From: Pseudomonadota bacterium
GTDB lineage: Bacteria > Pseudomonadota > Gammaproteobacteria > Pseudomonadales > Azotimanducaceae
Reading direction: 5' to 3'
Assembly (NCBI GenBank): GCA_022571865.1
Contig: JACZXA010000016.1
Location: 1-34,120 of the forward strand
DNA: 34,120 nt
Under the pieces are notes generated by a model, which saw only the letters and a list, made by a program, of their open reading frames with translations, was not told the DNA's origin and did not search any database. This document shows positions 24,307-31,892 of this stretch, piece by piece (the stretch's first letter is position 1; each line of letters begins with the position of its first letter). The position numbers were made by a program, and so were the translations under genes.

Positions 24307-26094
24307 ATGATGACCCAACGGTATCTGATTATCCTAATCCTGAGCGGTGTGTTGCTCGCCTGCAGCACCGCCAACAATGACCCGCAGCCCCGGGAGGTCC
24401 GCAACGAACAAGCGCAACCGGGAAAGATCAGCGTGCAGCCACGACAACATGATGACCTTGACTCCCGCACCCCCCCCGAAAACAAGCCCACGGCTCCTAC
24501 CGTCGCACACCAAGTGGCGATCGAGGAGATGGTCAACACGGCCAAACACCACTCGGCATCGAGGAATCCCGCCGGCATCTCGAGAATCAGTTTCCGCGCT
24601 GACCATCGAGATGCGTCCCTGCGCCTGCCTTCAGAGCCCCTCGATCGCGAAAATTACCTCCACTTCGACGACAACCCCGTGCACCTGGTGAGCGAGGATC
24701 CGGTTTCCACGTTTTCCATCGACGTCGATACCGCTTCCTACAGCAATCTGCGGCGACTGTTGAATCAGGGCAGGCTGCCACGCCAGGATGCCGTGCGGAT
24801 CGAGGAACTCATCAACTACTTTTCTTATGACTACCCGACCCCTGCCGAGGACGATACCCCGTTTGCGGTTTTTACCGAGATTGGGCCAAGTCCCTGGCAT
24901 GCAGACCGAAAGCTACTGCATATAGGCATCAAGGGCTTTGAGCTGACAGGGTCCGAAATACCGGACGCAAATCTGGTTTTCCTCATCGACGTTTCCGGCT
25001 CGATGAGAAGCCCAAACAAGCTGGAACTGTTGAAAACTTCGATGAAACTCCTCGTCAAACAACTCGATGCCGATGACACGATCAGTATTGCCGTCTATGC
25101 GGGCGCCGCCGGTCGGGTCCTGGAACCGACATCGGGTGCCGAGCGTGGAAAAATTCTCGCAGCGATAAACCGACTGGCGGCAGGTGGCTCCACCAACGGC
25201 GGTGCTGGAATTCGTCTGGCTTACGCGATGGCGGAAGAAGCCTTCATCGAAGGCGGTGCCAACCGCATCATTCTCGCAACCGACGGTGACTTCAACGTCG
25301 GCACCACAGATCTGCAGGCACTCAAAGACCTTGTGGAGGAGAAACGCAAAAGCGGTGTGGCACTCACGGTGCTCGGTTTCGGCGGCGGAAACTACAACGA
25401 CGCACTGATGCAGGAGATCGCCCAGATCGGCAACGGCAACGCGGCTTACATCGACACCATCAACGAAGCGCGCAAGGTGTTGGTCGACGAGTTGGTGGCG
25501 ACCCTGAACATCATCGCCAAGGACGTAAAAATCCAGGTTGAGTTCAATCCCAACGTGGTCAGCGAATACCGACTCATCGGTTATGAAACACGCCACCTGA
25601 ACCGGGAAGATTTCAACAACGATAAAGTCGACGCCGGTGACATCGGTGCAGGGCATACGGTCACAGCCATCTATGAGCTTACCCTTGCCGGGTCTAGGGG
25701 CCTCATCGACCCTCTACGTTATGGCGAAGATCGCTCACCGGAAAACCGCAGTGACGCCGAAGTGGCTTTTCTCAAACTTCGTCACAAGGCGCCCGGCAGC
25801 GATACCAGCATGCTGATCAACATACCCATCTATACTAACGACATCCGCGAGTCACTCGCCGACACCAGCCAGATTTTCCGTTTCTCCGCGGCGGTCGCCG
25901 CGTTCGGTCAACTGCTTCGCGGTGGTGACTATACCGATGATTTCGGCTACCAGGCACTGATCGATCTGGCCAACGAAGCCCGTGGCAAAGACCCCTTTGG
26001 TTATCGCGGTGAGTTTATTACTCTAGTGCGTACTGCGGATGCCCTCACCACACCACCGCGCGACGCCGTGCAGGTGGGGCAACGCCAGAAATAA
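24307..26094 (+). CDS. vWA-domain lipoprotein, YfbK type
   Basis: 595 residues from the first of two adjacent ATGs. A lipoprotein signal peptide ends LSGVLLAC (Cys at 18-19). A disordered charged region follows (about 25-120), then the YfbK N-terminal segment FSIDVDTASYSNLRRLLNQG, LPRQDAVRIEELINYFSYDYP, the von Willebrand A domain with MIDAS motif DVSGS (about 227-231) and ATDGDFN, and the C-terminal DUF3520 region up to the end (LANEARGKDPFGYRGEF). It is probably anchored to the outer membrane and binds a protein partner through a metal ion. A 6+6 inverted repeat GTCACC/GGTGAC lies in its leader (24256-24285 region). It starts the operon containing the ECF sigma factor and anti-sigma-like protein. 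Confidence 0.9.
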   Translation: MMTQRYLIILILSGVLLACSTANNDPQPREVRNEQAQPGKISVQPRQHDDLDSRTPPENKPTAPTVAHQVAIEEMVNTAKHHSASRNPAGISRISFRADHRDASLRLPSEPLDRENYLHFDDNPVHLVSEDPVSTFSIDVDTASYSNLRRLLNQGRLPRQDAVRIEELINYFSYDYPTPAEDDTPFAVFTEIGPSPWHADRKLLHIGIKGFELTGSEIPDANLVFLIDVSGSMRSPNKLELLKTSMKLLVKQLDADDTISIAVYAGAAGRVLEPTSGAERGKILAAINRLAAGGSTNGGAGIRLAYAMAEEAFIEGGANRIILATDGDFNVGTTDLQALKDLVEEKRKSGVALTVLGFGGGNYNDALMQEIAQIGNGNAAYIDTINEARKVLVDELVATLNIIAKDVKIQVEFNPNVVSEYRLIGYETRHLNREDFNNDKVDAGDIGAGHTVTAIYELTLAGSRGLIDPLRYGEDRSPENRSDAEVAFLKLRHKAPGSDTSMLINIPIYTNDIRESLADTSQIFRFSAAVAAFGQLLRGGDYTDDFGYQALIDLANEARGKDPFGYRGEFITLVRTADALTTPPRDAVQVGQRQK

Positions 26095-26120
26095 CGATCG
26101 CTACCTATGCAACAACATGT

Positions 26121-26735
26121 ATGACTGAAAAGGAAACCTTGCCGGATGGTGAGGTTTCCTCGAGTGCCTTGCCGGATGAAGAACTCATGAAAGCTTACGC
26201 GGGCGGTAGTCAGCGAGCGTTTGAAATCCTGTACGCCCGACACAAAGGTGCTTTATACCGTTACTTTCTCCGTCAACTGGGCGACGAGCGCGCCAACGAT
26301 TGTTTTCAGAATCTCTGGATGCGCTTGATTAAAGCGCGTGATCGTTATGAACCCAGTGGCGCGTTTCACGGTTATCTGTTCACTCTGGCCCACAACGTGC
26401 TGATGGACGAGCACCGACAATCCATGCGCAACCCCGTGTATAAAGCGGATGAACTGGAAACGATCGACAACGGGTCACAGGTCACGGAACTAGCCATCGA
26501 CGGAGCTATCGACAGAACTATCGACCGCGACCAGCTACGCTACCGGTTGCATCAATTGCTGCTCACATTGCCGTTTGCGCAACGTGAGGCGTGGGTGCTG
26601 AGACAAGAAACGGAGTTGTCGACTCAAGAGATTGCTGAATTAACGGACACCTCGGAAGAGGGCGTGAAGAGTCGATTGCGTTACGCAACCTCAAAACTCA
26701 AAGCAGGAATGGCGCGTTATGCCACAAGAAACTGA
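26121..26735 (+). CDS. ECF-type RNA polymerase sigma factor
   Basis: 204 residues. Region sigma2 (about 20-95) contains DEELMKAYAGGSQRAFEILYARHKGALYRYF and DCFQNLWMRLIKARDRYEP in pieces, the region that binds core polymerase and the -10; sigma4 (about 135-200) holds LLLTLPFAQREAWVLRQE and the helix-turn-helix TQEIAELTDTSEEGVKSRLRYATSKLK in pieces. Regions 1.1 and 3 are absent, defining the ECF class. It starts about 25 bases after the vWA lipoprotein gene and its last 17 bases overlap the next gene, so it is co-transcribed with its likely anti-sigma partner. Confidence 0.93.
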   Translation: MTEKETLPDGEVSSSALPDEELMKAYAGGSQRAFEILYARHKGALYRYFLRQLGDERANDCFQNLWMRLIKARDRYEPSGAFHGYLFTLAHNVLMDEHRQSMRNPVYKADELETIDNGSQVTELAIDGAIDRTIDRDQLRYRLHQLLLTLPFAQREAWVLRQETELSTQEIAELTDTSEEGVKSRLRYATSKLKAGMARYATRN

Positions 26736-27744
26736 TCAGGATCGCGATGAGCTTAGTGTTATTTATCGCGAAGGAAGCGATGCGCAGCCGCCTGCGGAAT
26801 TGGATGCGGCTATTCTCGCGGCAGCCGGAAAAGCCCTGACACCCTGGTACCGACGACCCGCAGCAGCGGCAATCAGCACCGCAGCAGTCGTTATTCTTGC
26901 GGTCGGTCTGATTGTAGACAACCCTGACCTGGGCGTTCCTGACAATGAGTCGTTTTCCATATCAGAGAAAGCACGATTGCCAAATTCGCTGGACGTAACC
27001 GGACCCTCGTCTGCTAAAGTGAATCCAGTAAACCACGTTGCCAATAAACCCGTCCCACCACCAGCCGAAGAATTGCCTTGGCAGGAAGCGCGCATAGCAG
27101 ATGTTAAGGCAAAGCCTTTGCCAGTTTCACCGACCGCGTCGAGCACGCTACCGGTCCCCATAACCGTCGATGAGGATTCACCGCGGCAACGGTCGGATAT
27201 TTCAGCGTCGGCTCCGCCTCCACCGGTGAATCAACTTCGCCGCGAAGAGCTGGTTCAACTGCGCAAGGCGCCGATTGAATCCCAACAACAAACTTTTTCG
27301 AATCTCACAGAATCGACTGACAACGTTACCGACCCATCAGTGGCTGTGGAGAAACGTGTCGAGCCGGAACCAGAGACATCTACTTCGACTCGTTCCTTCG
27401 GTTTCAGTGCGAGCTCGCGCTCGCGGGACACGGAAACCGCGCAAATAGAAGAAATCATCCCAACCGCGTCTTATTTAACTCGGGCAAACGGCAACTGCGC
27501 GGATGGACGGCTTCAGCGCCTCACGCCCCGGGAGGCAGCGCCTCTGGTGATTTGCAGTTTTCCCGACTATTCGCAGGTGCATGCCGAAGGTTGTGACTCT
27601 CCGTATCGAATCGATCCCGCCGTGACCGCCACCGTTTACCGGGTCGGCATCGAACTAACCGGTGCAGGGACCGCGTTTCGTCTGCGGTGCGAGCGCGGTC
27701 GTTGGTTCAACGTCGCGTTACCCGTTCAGCCAACAGTCGATTAG
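26719..27744 (+). CDS. Single-pass membrane protein, probable anti-sigma factor
   Basis: 341 residues. The cytoplasmic N-terminus (ELSVIYREGSDAQPPAELDAAIL in two parts, 11-33) has the acidic, PP-x-x-LDA-x-IL pattern often seen in putative anti-sigma proteins; one membrane helix follows (about 47-66, AAAAISTAAVVILAVGLIV). A long low-complexity periplasmic stretch rich in Pro, Ser, Thr and Glu spans 75-235, and a cysteine-containing C-terminal domain (about 255-341) has four cysteines (GNCADG, VICSF, EGCDS, LRCERG) that may form two disulfides. No zinc-binding HxxxCxxC motif is present. The role as anti-sigma factor rests on gene order and the 17-base overlap with the ECF gene. Confidence 0.75.
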   Translation: MPQETDQDRDELSVIYREGSDAQPPAELDAAILAAAGKALTPWYRRPAAAAISTAAVVILAVGLIVDNPDLGVPDNESFSISEKARLPNSLDVTGPSSAKVNPVNHVANKPVPPPAEELPWQEARIADVKAKPLPVSPTASSTLPVPITVDEDSPRQRSDISASAPPPPVNQLRREELVQLRKAPIESQQQTFSNLTESTDNVTDPSVAVEKRVEPEPETSTSTRSFGFSASSRSRDTETAQIEEIIPTASYLTRANGNCADGRLQRLTPREAAPLVICSFPDYSQVHAEGCDSPYRIDPAVTATVYRVGIELTGAGTAFRLRCERGRWFNVALPVQPTVD

Positions 27745-27771
27745 GCATTCTGGTCAAGAAAGAAGCGGGCC

Positions 27772-28647
27772 TTACAGCAAAAGGTAAATACCCAATACGA
27801 TCAGCAGAACACCGATTACCTCACGCCTTCCGACAACTTCTTTGAAGAACCATACCGAGGTGGTAAACGTAAAAACCAGCTCAACCTGTCCGAGCGCTCG
27901 CACTACAGCCGCGTTCTTGAGCGTCATGGCACTGAACCAGCCTGCGGAAGCCACCATGCCGAACAGACCCACCCAGAGGGCTGCCCGCCAGGCAAGGGCC
28001 ACCCGTGCGAGTTCCCCTGGCTCACGGGCAATCAGATAGGCACCCATGATGAGCGTTTGCAGAGACACAGTGACTGCAAGCGTCAGTGCAGCCCTGACGA
28101 GGAAGTCACCTTCGGGTAGTGACAACGCTGCCCCCCGAAAGCTGACGGCGGCGAGGGCGAAACCCGCCCCGGCGAACAAACCCAGGGTCATGGATTTATC
28201 GATGCGGCGCACCTCGCTCACGCTGATCCGGGTGGCCAGTAACACGACGCCAACCAGGCTCACGACAATACCCAACATCACCGCCAGCGAAACCTCGTCG
28301 CCCAGAATCACCAAGCCGATCAACGCCGTCTGCGCCACCTCGGTTTTCGAAAACGCGGTTCCAACCGCAAAGTTGCGCCGTGTGAACGAGGCGATGAGGC
28401 AAGCCGTGCCGACTATCTGCCCCACCCCACCGGCGAGGCAGTAAGTGAAAAATTCGACGCTCGGCCGAGGCAGGGAGTCAGTGCTACCGAGCAGCCCCAG
28501 GTAGCCCCAGGCGAACGGCAGCGCGTAGCAGAATCGCACATAGCTCGCGCCTTTTACCGACAGTTTACCGGTCAGGCGTTTCTGCAGCAGTGACCTGACA
28601 TTCTGCAAAAAAGCCGCCGCGACGGTAATCGGAATCCAGAGTTCTAT
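27772..28647 (-). CDS. DMT-superfamily (EamA-like) transporter with apparent ATA start codon
   Basis: From the ATA at 28647 the protein is 291 residues with ten hydrophobic helices, two EamA repeats. Reading from ATA gives IELWIPITVAAAFLQNVRS, which fits the normal N-terminus of this transporter group (M-E-L-W-I-P-I-T). The first usual start codon is the TTG at 28608, which would lose most of helix 1. A TGA three codons upstream of the ATA prevents any earlier start, and a GAGG Shine-Dalgarno lies four bases before the ATA. So the natural start appears mutated from ATG to ATA. The second repeat ends WFFKEVVGRREVIGVLLIVLGIYLLL in parts. It probably exports a metabolite across the inner membrane. 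Confidence 0.82.
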   Translation of the reverse strand: MELWIPITVAAAFLQNVRSLLQKRLTGKLSVKGASYVRFCYALPFAWGYLGLLGSTDSLPRPSVEFFTYCLAGGVGQIVGTACLIASFTRRNFAVGTAFSKTEVAQTALIGLVILGDEVSLAVMLGIVVSLVGVVLLATRISVSEVRRIDKSMTLGLFAGAGFALAAVSFRGAALSLPEGDFLVRAALTLAVTVSLQTLIMGAYLIAREPGELARVALAWRAALWVGLFGMVASAGWFSAMTLKNAAVVRALGQVELVFTFTTSVWFFKEVVGRREVIGVLLIVLGIYLLL

Positions 28648-28705
28648 TTCGCCTCACAACCCATATGATTGCGCACTAACCTTACGGTCCATCCTTAACG
28701 ATGTC

Positions 28706-29389
28706 GTGCGTTGCGCGCTTCAGGTATGCTCAGGCGCTCTTGGCAACACGCTCCAGCTTACCTTCAGAGTCGACACATTGAACGATCAGCGATTCCATAT
28801 CCGTGATCACTTCACGACGGTTCAGCTTACCTTACTCTCGATTATCGTCGCGTTGGTTCTGGAGAATCTACTGAGTGCGTTCTGGGATCGAGAAGCTTCC
28901 AGCGTGGTCGATCTCATCACGCTGTTGTGGTGGCTCCAGGTTGCGTTGGTTCTATTGTCAGCGCTCAGCGCCTGGGCGGGTTTCACGTTTGCGCTGAGCA
29001 CGAATTCACGCCGCGTCGACTTCGTCGACGTTCTCGCTCCGTTTGCGCTGCTGATCACCTTAAATCTAGCGATTGGCGTGTTGCACCCTGGCAGCATCTC
29101 CGCCTACCTGCTCGCTATTGGAAGTGCGTCTCTCGTTGCGGGGTTCATGCTCTTATCCGACGTGCGCGCTTCCTCCCCTGATGCGGGCGCAGCAACCACC
29201 GGCATCGACGGGCTCGAAAGCGCAATGAAACTGCAACTGAGTATCGGCGCCTGGGACTTTATCGGTGTTGTTTTGCTCTGGTCAGGCATCATCGAGACGC
29301 TCGGCGGGTGTATCATCATCACATTGGCCTGCATCGGACAAAGTTTTGGGTTGTATCGGACCATTCAAGGTTGGCACAGCGCTACATGA
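28706..29389 (+). CDS. Integral membrane protein of unknown function
   Basis: Up to 227 residues from GTG; a TTG at 28778 (LNDQRFHIRDHF) may be the true start because the 24 residues before it are not membrane-like. Five to six hydrophobic helices: TLLSIIVALVLENLLS, ITLLWWLQVALVLLSALSAW in pieces, DVLAPFALLITLNLAIGVL, AYLLAIGSASLVAGFMLL and DFIGVVLLWSGIIETLGGC. The QLTLLSIIVALVLENLLSAFW opening reminds me of small uncharacterised proteobacterial membrane proteins, but I do not recognise a family. Its TGA overlaps the ATG of the ABM protein by four bases, so the pair is probably functionally linked. Confidence 0.7.
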   Translation: MRCALQVCSGALGNTLQLTFRVDTLNDQRFHIRDHFTTVQLTLLSIIVALVLENLLSAFWDREASSVVDLITLLWWLQVALVLLSALSAWAGFTFALSTNSRRVDFVDVLAPFALLITLNLAIGVLHPGSISAYLLAIGSASLVAGFMLLSDVRASSPDAGAATTGIDGLESAMKLQLSIGAWDFIGVVLLWSGIIETLGGCIIITLACIGQSFGLYRTIQGWHSAT

Positions 29390-29682
29390 TCACTGAAATC
29401 GCACCGCTGGTCGTGATCCCGGGAGAGGAAGAGGCATTCGAGGAAGCCTTTGCGGAAGCTCACCAGATCATCGCCAGCATGCCCGGCTACCTCGGTCTTG
29501 AACTACAGCGCTGCCTCGAAACCCAAAACCGTTACACGCTCATCGTTCGCTGGGACCGACTGGAAGACCATACCGAAGGTTTTCGCGAAGGTCCCGCCTA
29601 CGAAACCTGGAAAGATCTGCTTCATCACTATTACGATCCACATCCCGAAGTGTTGCACTACCGGATGGTGCTCGCGGATTAG
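29386..29682 (+). CDS. ABM-domain (antibiotic biosynthesis monooxygenase-like) small protein
   Basis: 98 residues, a single dimeric alpha+beta ABM barrel: ITEIAPLVVIPGEEEAFEEAFAEA (in parts), IIASMPGYLGLELQRCLETQNRYTLIVRWDRLEDH (in parts), FREGPAYETWKDLLHHYYDPHPEVLHY. The layout with LVVIPGEE at the first strand and RWDRLEDHTEGFRE is that of quinol- or heme-related ABM proteins. Possible roles are co-factorless oxygenation or ligand binding; nothing here decides between them. It starts on an ATG that overlaps the preceding stop (ATGA). Confidence 0.88.
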   Translation: MITEIAPLVVIPGEEEAFEEAFAEAHQIIASMPGYLGLELQRCLETQNRYTLIVRWDRLEDHTEGFREGPAYETWKDLLHHYYDPHPEVLHYRMVLAD

Positions 29683-29697
29683 CCATGGGAGTCCGGC

Positions 29698-31086
29698 TCA
29701 GCGAACCGCGAACTCCCTGATGCGGGTCTCTTCGCTGGAAAGCCAACGAAATCTCGCGACGAGGATCACCGAAGCGACAACCAACCCGACTACCAGACCT
29801 ACCCAGTAACCCCTCACGCCCTGGAAACCATCGACTGGCAACCAGCCGGATCCAATGGCGATTCCGATTGGCAAGCCGATGAACCAGTACGCGAATATCG
29901 CCACCCACAAGGGTGTGCGTGTGTCTTTGAACCCGCGCAATGCACCCGTTGCGGTCACCTGTGCATCGTCGAAGAACTGATATACCACGATAAACAGCAA
30001 AAGATCCGTGGCCAGGATCAACACGGGCAACTCCGTGCTGTAGAGACCAGCGATGAAGTCTCGCGAGAAGAACACCCCCACCGCCGCTATCGCTGCAAAT
30101 GCCAGGGAGACATTGATCGCCACCCAGCCGCTCAGTCGCGCCCCGGGTAAATCGTTCGACCCAACGTTGAATCCGACCCGAATGGATGCAGCCATACCCA
30201 GAGCCAGCGGTACCATGAAGGTCATTCCACCGACGTTGCTGGCAATCTGATGAGCGGCTACCGCGTCCACACCCAGACGTCCGATAAGCAGGGTGACAAC
30301 GGAAAACATGGAGAACTCCAGAAACATCGTTGCACCGATGGGCAAGCCAAGTCTCACCAACCGCTTGATCTCGGTAAAGTCCGGCTTGGCAAAGTGGGTA
30401 AAAACACCGGTGACCTTTATCCTGGAAAACGCCACCAGCAGCGAGATCGCGATGAGTTCATACCACATCACAATGGCACTCGACCAACCGCACCCCTCGC
30501 CTCCCATAGCCGGGATGCCGAATCCCCCGTAGATGAACAGGTAGTTGAGCGGAATCTTCAACATGAGCCCGGAGAAAGCGATCAACATCGCCGGAAGCGC
30601 CCACGACATACCTTCGCACAAATAGCGCATCGCAAAGTAACCGAGCAGCGGAAGCAGTCCCCAGGAGAGCGCTTTGAGATAGGCTACCGAGATGGGGATG
30701 GCCAACGGGTCGACGCCGACCAGGTGATAGATGGGCTCCACATTGCGCAACACCACCGTGAGCAGCCCGCCGCCGATCGCCGCGATCCAGAGCGCCTGCT
30801 GAACGACTTTTCCCGCCTCTTTCTGCCGTCCAGCACCGTGTAGTTGAGAGACCGAGGGGGTAATGGACATGATGATGCCGGAGATCAAAAGCAGCACCGG
30901 CCAGAATAAGTTGCCGCCCAGGGCAACCCCGGCGAGGTCTGCAGCACTGACTCTACCCGCCATAATGGTATCGGCCACACCCATGCCCATCTGTGAGAGC
31001 TGAGTGAGAATCATCGGCAAAGCGAGCCTCGTTAGCTGAACCAGTTCTCGACGAATCACGTGATCGACCTGACAAAGGGCGCGCAT
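29698..31086 (-). CDS. MATE family efflux transporter (NorM-like)
   Basis: 462 residues from the ATG at 31086 (a GTG at 31110 would add eight). About twelve membrane helices with MATE features: LTRLALPMILTQLSQMGMGVADTIMAGRVSAADLAGVALG in consecutive segments, a second-repeat start LVRLGLPIGATMFLEFSMFSVVTLLIGRLGVDAVAAHQIA, and KDTRTPLW in the late loop. It uses Na+ or H+ to expel cationic or other drugs across the inner membrane. The gene converges with the ABM gene, with about 15 bases between. No strong ribosome site is seen. Confidence 0.93.
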   Translation of the reverse strand: MRALCQVDHVIRRELVQLTRLALPMILTQLSQMGMGVADTIMAGRVSAADLAGVALGGNLFWPVLLLISGIIMSITPSVSQLHGAGRQKEAGKVVQQALWIAAIGGGLLTVVLRNVEPIYHLVGVDPLAIPISVAYLKALSWGLLPLLGYFAMRYLCEGMSWALPAMLIAFSGLMLKIPLNYLFIYGGFGIPAMGGEGCGWSSAIVMWYELIAISLLVAFSRIKVTGVFTHFAKPDFTEIKRLVRLGLPIGATMFLEFSMFSVVTLLIGRLGVDAVAAHQIASNVGGMTFMVPLALGMAASIRVGFNVGSNDLPGARLSGWVAINVSLAFAAIAAVGVFFSRDFIAGLYSTELPVLILATDLLLFIVVYQFFDDAQVTATGALRGFKDTRTPLWVAIFAYWFIGLPIGIAIGSGWLPVDGFQGVRGYWVGLVVGLVVASVILVARFRWLSSEETRIREFAVR

Positions 31087-31213
31087 TGTAACCGAGCGCG
31101 TGACCGGCACACGATGTTACTTCGGGTATGATTCGTTGCGATGTCATTGCATGATGTGGGTGTTAAAAGTACCCATCGTCAACAGACGCAAAGTTTAAGA
31201 GAGGCACGACGTT

Positions 31214-31552
31214 GTGGATCTGAAGGACAGCGCAACTTTACAAAATCTGAAGGACGCCTTTGCGGGCGAATCCCAGGCCAACCGCCGTTATCTGTATTTT
31301 GCGGCAAAAGCCGACATTGAAGGTCAAAACGACGTAGTCGCCGTATTCCGTTCAACCGCCGAAGGAGAAACAGGCCACGCGCACGGACACCTGGAATACA
31401 TGGAATCGGTGGGTGACCCCGCAACCGGGCTTCCCATTGGCGGTACGGAGTACCGAGGGTCGAGAGAATCTTTACAAGCGCCGAGATTGCCGAAGAAATC
31501 AATACGTACAATCCGCTTATCCCCGACGGCAGTAACTGGAAGGCGACGCTGA
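31214..31552 (+). pseudogene. Truncated rubrerythrin (N-terminal half, out-of-frame tail)
   Basis: From the GTG with GAGAGG upstream, the first 79 codons (to about 31450) read as a rubrerythrin: LKDAFAGESQANRRYLYFAAKADIEGQ and AVFRSTAEGETGHAHGHLEYM supply the first ferritin-like helix pair with Glu and the ExxH of one half-site. After GLPIGGTE the sequence stops matching and runs 33 residues in the wrong frame (YRGSRESLQ...) to a stop at 31552. The second helix pair, and hence half of the di-iron site, is gone. The join is the DUF3501 remnant. Probably non-functional. Confidence 0.8.
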
Positions 31553-31860
31553 TGATCGAATTCGCCGACGTCGAGGAACGACGAGCGGCACTTGCGCGCA
31601 TGGTCGGCATCGAACATCGGGTGTGGGTAAAAGTGGGGGGCAACGATCAGGTAGTTGCGGTGGCCAACGAAGATCTTGCGCGCTCGACGGATGAGAAGAC
31701 CTCTGCGGTACATTTCCTGCGGTTCGAGTTCGATCACGCGATGGTGGTTGCCATCAAGGCTGGCGCTGACGTTCGCTTTGGCGTCGACCATGAAGCCGTG
31801 CCGGACGAGGTTGTTCTAGACGACGTTTTACAAAAAAACCTTGCCAAAGATCTCGAGTAG
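31456..31860 (+). pseudogene. DUF3501 family protein remnant (N-terminus deleted)
   Basis: Codons from 31456 read RVERIFTSAEIAEEIN, TYNPLIPDGSNWKATLMIEF, ADVEERRAALARMVGIEHRVWV and EDLARSTDEKTSAVHFLRFEF, clear DUF3501 sequence from about its middle to its natural end (LAKDLE). The first roughly 60 residues of the family are missing and upstream sequence in this frame is rubrerythrin DNA. An in-frame ATG at 31552 could still yield a 102-residue C-terminal piece. In intact operons of proteobacteria the order is rubrerythrin, an Fe-S protein, then DUF3501; here the middle is gone. Confidence 0.8.
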
Positions 31861-31892
31861 AATGATCCGTTCGACCGCTTCGAGCTGAGCCG

